The notes under the pieces were generated by a model that saw nothing but the letters and a program-made list of their open reading frames with translations, searched no databases and had not been told where the DNA came from. The translations under genes were made by a program, and so were the position numbers. A stretch of 64,000 nucleotides of DNA from Stanieria sp. NIES-3757 (lineage in GTDB: Bacteria; Cyanobacteriota; Cyanobacteriia; Cyanobacteriales; Xenococcaceae). Shown piece after piece: positions 36,278-44,956 of this stretch. The DNA lies in contig AP017375.1 of the NCBI GenBank assembly GCA_002355455.1, positions 4,145,640-4,209,639 of the forward strand, given 5' to 3'. Each line of letters opens with the position of its first letter. Within the stretch, counting starts at the first letter, position 1.

Positions 36278-36991
36278 ATGAAATTTTTTCCTAAAAATAC
36301 AATATTTTTAGTTTTTTTTGCTTTGTTAATTGGAACAGACTTGGCTTTTATAGCAATTGGTTTTGTCCACGAGTGTTACCAAGTAGAATTATTAAATATT
36401 TGCCAAAATTTTCCTTTGCATAGTTATTATTCGATTGCCAGAGATAGAGGATACGCAGAAATGTTTCAATATATCAAAGTATATTGGATTATTCTTTTAT
36501 TGGGATATTTAATAATTAATGCAAAAAAGCCAATATATTCAAGCTGGTTTTTTCTTTTTTGTTATATTTTAATAGATGATGTATCTGAAATACATGAAAA
36601 AATTGGATTCAAAATTAGTAATCAATTAAATTTTGTTCCTAAGCTGGGTTTAAGAGCGCAAGATTACGGAGAATTATTAGTCAGTGGAATAGTAGGAATA
36701 ATTTTCTTATTTGTAATTGCAATTAGCTATCATTTAGCAAAAAAGCAAGAAAAGGCAGTATTTCAAAAGCTGATTTTAATGTTGTTTGTTTTGGCTGTTT
36801 TTGGGATAGTAATTGATTTAGTTCATATTTTGTTTGACGACCATAAATTTTGGAATACAATTTTTATTCTTTTGGAAGATGGTGGCGAACATATAGTTAT
36901 GAGTTTAATAACTTGTTTTGTTTATTCGCTAGTAAATTTTTATCAATCAAAGCAGCAGGTATTTCAGATTAAGCAGCAAAAACTTGATTGA
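36278..36991 (+). CDS. Uncharacterised multispanning membrane protein
   Basis: A 237-residue protein with about six membrane segments (near 8-30, 65-85, 90-105, 130-152, 163-187, 205-225). Conserved-looking polar motifs sit inside or beside membrane regions: LIDDVSEIHEKIG (about 104-116) and LLEDGGEHIVMSL (about 203-215). They could be metal or substrate ligands, since each has acidic and His residues. Composition is AT-rich and the flanks are accessory genes. No family recognised. Confidence 0.6.
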   Translation: MKFFPKNTIFLVFFALLIGTDLAFIAIGFVHECYQVELLNICQNFPLHSYYSIARDRGYAEMFQYIKVYWIILLLGYLIINAKKPIYSSWFFLFCYILIDDVSEIHEKIGFKISNQLNFVPKLGLRAQDYGELLVSGIVGIIFLFVIAISYHLAKKQEKAVFQKLILMLFVLAVFGIVIDLVHILFDDHKFWNTIFILLEDGGEHIVMSLITCFVYSLVNFYQSKQQVFQIKQQKLD

Positions 36992-37096
36992 GCAAAACCC
37001 AAAAAACAACCAGATCGGCGAAATAATAATAAAATGGGAATTTAAAATACATTGATTATCAATTGTGAGTTTAAAATTAATTATAAATAAAAGTCT

Positions 37097-38216
37097 ATGA
37101 GAGAAGAATTTCTTGTCTTTGGTTCACCTCAGATTGAACAGCCAGAAATTGATGAAGTGATTGATTGCCTAAAATCTGGTTGGTTAGGAACTGGTTCAAA
37201 AACTAAGCGATTTGAAGAACAATTTGCTGCTTACAAAGGTGTTCCCTATTCTGCTGCGCTTAATTCTTGTACTGCGGGATTACATCTTTGTTGTGTAGCA
37301 CTTGATTTGCAACCACAAGATGAAGTGATTACTACTCCTTTAACTTTTTGTGCCACAGTTAATGCAATTATTCATAGTGGTGCAACACCCGTGTTAGCGG
37401 ATATCAATCCTCATACTTTTAATATCGAGCCGCAAGAAGAAAAAAATTACTTCTAAAACTCGTGCTATTGTACCAGTACATTTTGCAGGAAGACCCTGTG
37501 ACAGGGATGCAATTATGGCGATCGCCACTAAATATAATTTAGCAGTAATCGAAGATTGCGGCTATGGAATTGAAACTGAATATAAAGGCAAAAAAGCAGG
37601 TACTTTTGGCGATTTTGGAGTATTTAGCTTTTATGTAACTAAAAATATTATTACTGGTGAAGGAGGAATGATTATTTCCTCCAATGAAGAAAAAATTAAT
37701 CCGATCAAGATTTTAGGTTTGCATGGTATGAGTCGTCATGCTTAGCAAAGTTTTTCTGATGCAGGTTATAAACATTATTTTGTTTATGAATTTATGAAGC
37801 TGGCTTTAAATATAACATGATGGATTTACAAGCAGCTATTGGTATTTATCAGTTGGCAAGAGTAGAAGAAAATTGGCAACGTCGTTATGAGATTTGGCAA
37901 AAATATAATGATGCTTTTGCTAATTTACCCCTTCAATTACCAGCAGAACCAGAACCAGAACCAGAAATACGCCATGCTTATCATCTCTACACAATCTTAA
38001 TTGATGAGACTAAAACAGGTATCAGTCGCGATACTTTTTTAGAAGCAATGACTCAAGCAAAAATTGGCGTTGGCGTTTATTATTTAAGCCTTGCTAAACA
38101 TCCTTACTATCAACAAATCTTTAAATTGGAAGCCAGAAAATTATCTTCATGCCATGAAAGTTGGTAGGCAGACAGTTAGTTTACCAATTTCACCAAAACT
38201 AAGTGATGTCGATTAA
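37097..38216 (+). pseudogene. DegT/DnrJ/EryC1-type sugar aminotransferase, broken
   Basis: Four pieces of one PLP-dependent nucleotide-sugar aminotransferase lie in order. Piece 1 (37097 to about 37440) has IEQPEIDEVIDCLKSGWLGTG and SCTAGLHL. Piece 2 (about 37444-37795) has VPVHFAGRPCD, VIEDC and the PLP-lysine region FYVTKNIITGEGG. Piece 3 (about 37791 to 38130) has YNMMDLQAAIG, and piece 4 ends at 38216 with VGRQTVSLPISPKLSD. Lesions are a frameshift at the A-run near 37440, TGG to TAG at 37743-37745, an 8-bp tandem duplication TTTATGAA at 37783-37798, and an extra A near 38125. It would have served the neighbouring polysaccharide locus. Confidence 0.9.
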
Positions 38217-38301
38217 CCTCTCAGACAGTTAACGTGTAATCGCGGATGAAAACAAGTATGACTTAGTATATAAAAAATGTATATCTTTCTTCTATCACTA
38301 A

Positions 38302-39822
38302 ATGATATTTGATTCAAGAAAATGGCAAGCCAACAACAGTAGAACAATCCGAAAAGCTTTTAGATTCTTTGGTTACTTTTTCTGTACTTTGTTAATTATT
38401 ATTTATACAATAATTTGTCAAAATTTAGCAGGAACAGCTCAGTCAATCGATCTAACACAAATGTGGGATTCAGAGAAGGTATTAATGAATCCTCATAAGG
38501 GTTGGTATCATCATTACTTCGATAACGGGCTTTGGGAATATGGTACGAAATCTGATGCAGACTTGGATAATTTTCCTGGTATGAATCATCTCTATCTTCG
38601 ATTAGCATGGAGTTATCTTGAACCTGAAGAAGGGAAGTTTAATTGGGCAGTTATAGATAATGTCATTAATAAATGGACAGCGAAAGGTTACTCAATTTCA
38701 TTCCGTATCACTGCCAAAGAGACAAGTATTGCCTATGCTACTCCTGAGTGGGTGAAAAATGCAGGAGCAAAAGGAGAATATTATAATGCGTGGGGAGTCA
38801 ATGCCTGGGAACCAGACTATGGAAATCCTATCTTTCTTGCCAAGTTAGAGAATTTTCACAAAGCCTTTGCAGCACGCTATGATGGAAAACCTTGGGTTGA
38901 GTACGTTGACATCGGTAGCTATGGAGATTGGGGAGAAGGGCATACCTCATTTTCCAGTCAGAGATCCTTTTCTGTAGATGTTTTGAAGAAACATATTGAC
39001 ATTTATAAAAAATACTATTTAAAAAGTACTCTTGTTATCCCAGATGGATGGGTAAATGATAGGAGAGATAACAAAGGCTACCAGTTACGGGATTACATTC
39101 TGCAAAATAAAATTACTTTTAGAGATGATAGTGTGAATGTGTCGTACTACGTTGATAAATTTCCTTTAACATATTCAGTACAAAGTCCTGAATTATTCGA
39201 TCAAGTTTTTCGTTATAAACCTGCCATTCTGGAATTGCAACATTATCATCTGCAAAAAAAGGATAACGATTGGATAGGCATTGATGGCTCAATTAAGGGT
39301 GGAGAGTTATTAAAGGGGGCTGTAGACATTTCTCATGCCACTTTCGTCGGTTATCATGGCTATGCAGATGAATGGTTAAAAGAAAATCCTACTTGGGCAA
39401 GAAAGCTGGCAAATAAGATGGGGTATTGGTACTTTATTAAAAGTGCTGAGATTCCCAATAGCATGATGAAGGGAAGCAGTCAAAATTTTAAGTTAAAGTG
39501 GGAAAATCACGGTGTCGCCCCTGCTTACTATAGGTATAAATTGAAATTAAAATTGAGAGGAATAAATGGTACTTACACTCAATACCTGACAGAATCTAAT
39601 AATAAATTTTGGCTACCAGGGACTACCATAGAAGAAACTTATTCTGTAAATGTTCCTGAGACATTAGCAGCGGGCAAGTACAAAGTAGCTATTGCTCTTG
39701 TAGAAGAGAGAAATAATACAAAAAGACCAATAGAATTGGCTTTTAATGATAAGTTAAAAGGAAGCGATGGCTTCTATGAAATTGGTTCTATCAATATAAA
39801 AGACTTTCTCTTTAGTGATTAA
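38302..39822 (+). CDS. Secreted DUF4832-type protein with glycoside hydrolase-like barrel
   Basis: A 506-residue protein with an N-terminal membrane anchor or signal (about 20-45, FFGYFFCTLLIIIYTIICQNL). It then has a TIM-barrel-like region resembling GH42/DUF4874 proteins (NPHKGWYHH, LYLRLAWSYLEPEEGKFNW, IGSYGDWGEGH). The DUF4832 region (about 285-500) includes LELQHYHLQ, GYHGYADEW and a terminal beta-sandwich (KLKWENHGVAPAYYRYKLKL). It probably binds or cleaves extracellular glycan. It follows the broken aminotransferase by 85 bp on the same strand. Confidence 0.75.
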   Translation: MIFDSRKWQANNSRTIRKAFRFFGYFFCTLLIIIYTIICQNLAGTAQSIDLTQMWDSEKVLMNPHKGWYHHYFDNGLWEYGTKSDADLDNFPGMNHLYLRLAWSYLEPEEGKFNWAVIDNVINKWTAKGYSISFRITAKETSIAYATPEWVKNAGAKGEYYNAWGVNAWEPDYGNPIFLAKLENFHKAFAARYDGKPWVEYVDIGSYGDWGEGHTSFSSQRSFSVDVLKKHIDIYKKYYLKSTLVIPDGWVNDRRDNKGYQLRDYILQNKITFRDDSVNVSYYVDKFPLTYSVQSPELFDQVFRYKPAILELQHYHLQKKDNDWIGIDGSIKGGELLKGAVDISHATFVGYHGYADEWLKENPTWARKLANKMGYWYFIKSAEIPNSMMKGSSQNFKLKWENHGVAPAYYRYKLKLKLRGINGTYTQYLTESNNKFWLPGTTIEETYSVNVPETLAAGKYKVAIALVEERNNTKRPIELAFNDKLKGSDGFYEIGSINIKDFLFSD

Positions 39823-40124
39823 TGCACAAGCATGATTTATTATTGGCGATCTCAAAAAGATCGGCTAGTTTTTGACGCACTTTGTGTACGCAGTGCGCGT
39901 ATTAAGCAACTGTCACCAAGCACTAATTTACTCTGAAATAAAAGTAGAAAAAGTGCTAGGCAATGTTATTGATTTAAATACTATCGATTTTACTTTTAGT
40001 CTCCACTTTTTATAACAATTGGCTAAATGTTTGCTACGCACAAAGCATCAATAATAAATTTTCATCCAGTAATTTTAGCAATAGTTTGAGGATTTAATTT
40101 ATTCAAATATTTAGGAGCAAAATC
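39823..40124. other. Intergenic region with repeat fragments
   Basis: The 302-bp gap between convergent genes. It contains a small hairpin around CGATCT-CAAAA-AGATCG (39847-39863) and GC-rich repeat text (TGTACGCAGTGCGCGTAT) near 39885-39902. These resemble decayed copies of the dispersed repeats elsewhere. No gene seen. Confidence 0.5.
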
Positions 40125-41387
40125 TTAAATAGGAAAATTTTCTTTAGCAAAAGCATATTTAGTAGCGTAAAGATTAAATATAAAGGAAAACAATAAATTA
40201 ATTACTAATACTGTGATAGCAACCGCCAAAATTCCCTGTTGAACTGAAATGATAATTGCTATAGCGAAAGCTAGAGTGTAAAATAAATCGAAATACAAAG
40301 AAATTTGGGTTTTGTTGATGGAATTAAGCAATAAGGAAGATGTATGTTTAAAAGTCATGGGAATAACCGAAAGACAAATCAAAATTAAAATAGGGATTGC
40401 TGTTACCCACTTGTTCCCAAAAATTATCGGTACATAAAGAGGTGCTAAAGTTGATTGGAGAATTACAATCGGAATTACGGTGAATGAAATAGTTTTTAGA
40501 CTTTTAAAATAACGATTTTTTAACTTAGCGCGATCGCTACGAGTAGCACAAAGATGAGGAAACAAGGCGGACATTAAGGAATTGACTACATTATTAGTGA
40601 TACCCGAGCCAGCATTAAAAGCAAAATAATATAGTCCAAGCTGCTCGACTCCTAAAAATTTACCAACAATCAAATAATCTAAATTAAGTCTTAGCTTGGT
40701 TAATAATTCTACTCCCAATAAATTTTTACTAAAATGAATAATTTCTTGCCAATTTTCCAGTGTAAAACTTTTAGTAGGTCGCCAAGAATGTCCGCGCCAA
40801 CTAAAGACCAGCCAAATCGGAATTCCTAATAGCATTGGAAAAACTATTGACCAAATCCCCATTCCTGCTAAAGCAAGAACTATCGTGAAAAGATTAGTTA
40901 AAATTGCCTGAGTAGCCGTGCAAAAAGCAATGATTTTGAGGCGATTTTCTCGCTCAATTAAAGCGCAATTAACTAAAAAAAGTGGATAAAATAAATACAT
41001 TAATGCTGCTACACAAATCGGCAAAATTAGCTGATTGTTATTGTAAAAAATAGCAATAGGAAAAGCAGCTAAACATTGAATAGTAAAAAGTGAGCCACAC
41101 AATATCCAATTAAGCCAATAAGCAGTATCACACGTAATATTTATTTTTTTCTCATCAGTTTGAATAATTTTTGCCCCTAGACCTCCTTTGAGAATAAATA
41201 CAGTAGCTAGATCGAAGACAGTATAAATCACTGCCATTAAACCATAGTCTTCGGTACTAAAGACACGAGCCAGTGTTACTGTAGTACCTAATCTAAAAAT
41301 TCGATTGACTACTTCTGCTGCTCCTAACCAGCCAACATTAAGCAAGAATCGATCTGATAATGAGTTTTTAAGCTTGTTGATTAACAT
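40125..41387 (-). CDS. Polysaccharide flippase (Wzx/PST family)
   Basis: Lipid-linked oligosaccharide flippase-like membrane protein. The 420 residues have about 12 membrane segments. The PST-type opening includes RIFRLGTTVTLARVFSTEDYGLMAVIYTVFD, and FLGVEQLGLYYFAFNAGSGI appears midway. It presumably moves undecaprenyl-linked repeat units across the plasma membrane for the neighbouring polymerase and receiver-Wzz protein. It is last in the minus-strand export run. Confidence 0.88.
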   Translation of the reverse strand: MLINKLKNSLSDRFLLNVGWLGAAEVVNRIFRLGTTVTLARVFSTEDYGLMAVIYTVFDLATVFILKGGLGAKIIQTDEKKINITCDTAYWLNWILCGSLFTIQCLAAFPIAIFYNNNQLILPICVAALMYLFYPLFLVNCALIERENRLKIIAFCTATQAILTNLFTIVLALAGMGIWSIVFPMLLGIPIWLVFSWRGHSWRPTKSFTLENWQEIIHFSKNLLGVELLTKLRLNLDYLIVGKFLGVEQLGLYYFAFNAGSGITNNVVNSLMSALFPHLCATRSDRAKLKNRYFKSLKTISFTVIPIVILQSTLAPLYVPIIFGNKWVTAIPILILICLSVIPMTFKHTSSLLLNSINKTQISLYFDLFYTLAFAIAIIISVQQGILAVAITVLVINLLFSFIFNLYATKYAFAKENFPI

Positions 41388-41445
41388 TAATCTAGGCTAT
41401 TTTTATTTAAAAAAGTTTTAGCTAATATTTTTTTATAAAAAATAT

Positions 41446-42426
41446 TTATATTTTAATTTTTTCTAATTCAATAACTTTTGTTCTAGATGTTTTTTTAATT
41501 TGTTCTAGCAGGAACTTAGTCAGAGTAATTGGCAAAAATTTTTTTAAGCAAAACTCAATTACAGTTTTTTGAGTAAATTTATTCAATAAGGTTAGTGGGT
41601 ATAAATAAATTGCTTTCCACAAATACTGTCCAGCTTTATTAATACTTTTAATATCTCTTTGTAAATATAGTTTGGCAAAATGTAAATATAAATTACTTAA
41701 GCTTTTATTACGCAAAGCTACAAGTTCGGGTGGTGCTATTTGGTATGCTCGTTCTAATACCGCAAAGCTTTCTTGCATTGATGGTTCAAAATTAGAAGAC
41801 ATACTAGTGGTACGTTGACGATACAAAATTTGATATTTAGGTACAACCACAAAAGACCACTTAAAAGCTAGTTTGAGATAAAAATCCCAGTCTGCAGCAA
41901 AAGGATGATCGGGAGAAAAACCTCCAATTGATTCTATTGCCTTGCGACGAGCTAAAATATTGGAGCCATTCGATAAGAAATTCATTTGTAATAGCTCTCT
42001 ATAAACATTTCCCTCCGATATAGGACGAAGACCTAAAGATAAAAATTTCCCTTGCTCGTCAATAAAGTTAGTCCAACTATAGGCAACTCCTGCTTGGGGG
42101 TTATCTTTTAAAGCTTTCAGTTGTAGTTCCAATTTATCTGGAGTCCAAAGATCGTCAGCATCTAAAAAAGCAACAAATTCACCCGTAGCAAGATTTATGC
42201 CACGATTACGAGCTACTCCAACTCCACCATTTTCATAAGAAAAAATTTTTAAACGTGGTTCTGTTTTGGCAATATTTTTAACTATTTCTACGGTGTTATC
42301 TTGTGAACCATCATCAATCACAATTAATTCAAAATCTGTAAAAGTTTGTTGGCGTACCGATTCAATCGTTTCTTCGATAGTCAAGGCAGAATTATAGGCG
42401 GGGATAACGACAGAAATTGTTGGCAT
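41446..42426 (-). CDS. Glycosyltransferase family 2 (first of two)
   Basis: GT-A fold transferase, 326 residues, cytosolic. The N-terminal ISVVIPAYNSALTIEETIESV, the ELIVIDDGSQDNT motif, the nucleotide-sugar DxD-like AFLDADD, and GVGVARNRGI are classic GT2. The C-terminal about 100 residues are a helical extension (Lys-rich). The donor and acceptor sugars cannot be told. It is closely similar in layout to the next GT2, suggesting an old duplication. Confidence 0.9.
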   Translation of the reverse strand: MPTISVVIPAYNSALTIEETIESVRQQTFTDFELIVIDDGSQDNTVEIVKNIAKTEPRLKIFSYENGGVGVARNRGINLATGEFVAFLDADDLWTPDKLELQLKALKDNPQAGVAYSWTNFIDEQGKFLSLGLRPISEGNVYRELLQMNFLSNGSNILARRKAIESIGGFSPDHPFAADWDFYLKLAFKWSFVVVPKYQILYRQRTTSMSSNFEPSMQESFAVLERAYQIAPPELVALRNKSLSNLYLHFAKLYLQRDIKSINKAGQYLWKAIYLYPLTLLNKFTQKTVIEFCLKKFLPITLTKFLLEQIKKTSRTKVIELEKIKI

Positions 42427-42668
42427 AATCCTAGTTTTATAAATATTAGATTTGTAATAAAAAAAACTGAACTGTTAGCGATCTAGATTTGCGATGTTTC
42501 TACTACGTATTTTTTGAAATAAATTTACTTCAAATAAGGGTAATAAATTAATTGCAATACTCAGCATTAACAAAATATATTTAACCCATAGAAACTAGAT
42601 AAAGTCGAAGAAGGCGAAATCTATTGTGCCATGTGTGATAATTATTAAAACCAAACCAATTCATTATT

Positions 42669-43643
42669 TTATTGAGAAACTGACAAAATATTACGAGTAC
42701 TTCGACGCAAAATATAGAAAAAAGATAAAAATCGTTGATAACTAGTCGCACCAAACCAACTCATTAGTGCGATCGCTATAGTTAAACGGAAATATTCCTT
42801 AGAAAACAATAACCAAGGATCGTGTTTGAGAGCTTGATTACGAAAATAACTGGCTTGTTGGTAATCTTTTGTCTGACATTGAATTGTTTTCCATGCCAAG
42901 ACTAAATTCGCAGTGCCATAACTTCTGTTTCTTAACGGTAACTCCTGCCACACAGCATTAGCAAAAGCTTTTTCAATCACTAATTGATAACTTTTAGCCA
43001 TCGCTTCCCAATTACGCGAAGCACTGTTGGCAATTTGTCGATAGTAAACTAAAGGCTCTTTGACTACCTTAAAAGGATAAGTGCTAGCAATTCTCAGCCA
43101 CATATCCCAGTCTTCCACAAAAGAACCTAAATTACAGTCAAATACTCCACATTTTTCAAAACATTGACGGCGAAGCATTGCCACACTGCCACACTCAACT
43201 AAATTACCTTTAGTCAGTTCTTGCCAGACATCTCCTTCTTGCTGATTACTCACCACTCTCCCCGTACTATTTCCTTGCTCATCGACATAAGCAACCCAGG
43301 TATAAACCAAACCCACTTCAGGATAACTATCTAATACTTGTACTTGTTTAGCTAGTTTACTCGGCTCCCACAGATCGTCAGCATCGAGAAAAGCTAAATA
43401 TTCTCCTTGAGATTCCCTAATACCCGTGTTTCGCGCTCCTGCTAATCCCAAATTAGCTTGAGAAACCAATTTAATTCGAGGATCGCTTATTTGAGTAAAC
43501 CATTCTTTAATGTTGTCAGTGCTGCCATCATTAACCACGATTATTTCAAAATCTTGATAGGTCTGTTTTAAAATATTTGAAATAGTCTCTGGTAAATAAA
43601 CCATCGCATTATATGCCGGGACGACAACTGAAACTTTAGGCAT
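42669..43643 (-). CDS. Glycosyltransferase family 2 (second of two)
   Basis: A 324-residue GT2 enzyme with VSVVVPAYNAMVYLPETI, FEIIVVNDGSTDN, GLAGARNTGIRE and the metal-binding LAFLDADDLWEP. The helical C-terminus resembles its paralogue at 41446-42426. The ATG overlaps the stop of the polymerase gene by one base (TAATG), implying translational coupling. Between the two GT2 genes lie 242 bp without a recognisable feature. Confidence 0.9.
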   Translation of the reverse strand: MPKVSVVVPAYNAMVYLPETISNILKQTYQDFEIIVVNDGSTDNIKEWFTQISDPRIKLVSQANLGLAGARNTGIRESQGEYLAFLDADDLWEPSKLAKQVQVLDSYPEVGLVYTWVAYVDEQGNSTGRVVSNQQEGDVWQELTKGNLVECGSVAMLRRQCFEKCGVFDCNLGSFVEDWDMWLRIASTYPFKVVKEPLVYYRQIANSASRNWEAMAKSYQLVIEKAFANAVWQELPLRNRSYGTANLVLAWKTIQCQTKDYQQASYFRNQALKHDPWLLFSKEYFRLTIAIALMSWFGATSYQRFLSFFYILRRSTRNILSVSQ

Positions 43644-44956
43644 TAATTCAACTCCTCATTTGAATTTAATGTGCTCAACAGATTTTTAGCAAAAGAAGAC
43701 CAAGCAAAACTTTCTTGAAAAGCAATTCCTAATATGATTAGTCCAGGCCAATACAGATAAGTAAGACTATCGATATTTTCTCCTAGAGAAAAAACAAGTA
43801 ACACCAAGATAATACTCAAACCAACTCGAGCTATTGAAGATTTTTGGGCTATAACAATCAACTCTACCAAACTCCAAACTAAAGGTATTGCTAGACCTAA
43901 ACAACCCACTAAACCATGATTGTAGAGAATACTAAACCAAGTATGGTGAGTTCCAATTGGCATATATGCTGTCACTTTTGGTCCTCGCTCTTCAACTGTT
44001 CCATGTCCCCAAATTAAAGCTTCATTTTGCCAGCGATAGAGAGCTATTCTCCCTAAAACAGTTCTAACTTTGGAAGAACCAGCTCTAGTTTTGGTAAATC
44101 GATCTTGAGCAGCTTGCATAATATTAATAATTGTTGGTGTTAAGAAGCCTCCACAAAAAGCAACTAACCCAGTCACCAACTGTACTAAAGGGCGAGATAT
44201 GTTTAATAAAAACCAAGTTAAAAACCAAACGAAAGGTACACAAATAATTGCTAATCGGGAAGCAGAACCTATGAGCATTGCAACTGCACCGAGCATTCCT
44301 AACCATCTCAATTTAGAATCTTGCTCTTGTCTGGCTAGAAAAAAGTAAATTGAGGCAACCAACCCTAAAGCAGGAGGCCAAGGAGCAAACAGAAGTAGTC
44401 GAAATTCAGTACCATGATCTAAAGTACTACCGAAAATATGTACTTGATAAAATTCACCTCCCCCAAAGATTTGTAGAGGAGAAGTATAAATAACCTCAGG
44501 CATCCTGAACAGACTAGCTATTAATACCATAAATAAACTTTGCAAACAGAAGATACAGACAGCTCGATAAATTAGCTGAGGACGAATTTGAAGACTACCA
44601 ATTAGCATAAATATAGGAAAAAGAGTCCAGGTTCTCAACCATCTATTTACTGAAGAGTTGATTAATTTACCAAAACCTAAATCAAAATCTAAATGTCCTA
44701 CAATTAATGCTATTTCGATTACTAGTATTCCAATAATCCACAACCAGACAGCAAAGGGTATAGTTATTTTTTCTTCCTGAAGAGTTGTAGGTGTTTGATT
44801 CCACCATTGCCAAACGAGATAAGATACCAGAAAGTATCCAAGTAAAGGTGCAAGTAAATACTGTCCTCCTAAATAATAGATAGGATAAGTTCCCAATATA
44901 TAGTACCAAATCAGTTTTTCGGGCAGATTTTGGGGCTGAATCGAGATCGCTTTCAT
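43643..44956 (-). CDS. O-antigen polymerase/ligase-like membrane protein (Wzy/WaaL)
   Basis: A 437-residue protein with about 11-12 membrane segments. A large periplasmic loop holds RTVLGRIALYRWQNEALIWGHGTVEERGP and the ligase-like THHTWFSILYNHGLVG. The region and its His/Arg residues match the O-antigen ligase superfamily (Wzy_C-like). It likely polymerises or attaches the polysaccharide made by this locus. It overlaps the receiver-Wzz gene by 4 bp (ATGA) and the GT2 by 1 bp, so these three form one operon. Confidence 0.85.
   Translation of the reverse strand: MKAISIQPQNLPEKLIWYYILGTYPIYYLGGQYLLAPLLGYFLVSYLVWQWWNQTPTTLQEEKITIPFAVWLWIIGILVIEIALIVGHLDFDLGFGKLINSSVNRWLRTWTLFPIFMLIGSLQIRPQLIYRAVCIFCLQSLFMVLIASLFRMPEVIYTSPLQIFGGGEFYQVHIFGSTLDHGTEFRLLLFAPWPPALGLVASIYFFLARQEQDSKLRWLGMLGAVAMLIGSASRLAIICVPFVWFLTWFLLNISRPLVQLVTGLVAFCGGFLTPTIINIMQAAQDRFTKTRAGSSKVRTVLGRIALYRWQNEALIWGHGTVEERGPKVTAYMPIGTHHTWFSILYNHGLVGCLGLAIPLVWSLVELIVIAQKSSIARVGLSIILVLLVFSLGENIDSLTYLYWPGLIILGIAFQESFAWSSFAKNLLSTLNSNEELN

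Noticed and set aside
37097-38216. Three separate small genes at 37097-37456, 37515-37745 and 37817-38167
   Set aside because: They are consecutive pieces of one DegT-family aminotransferase interrupted by frameshifts and a stop.
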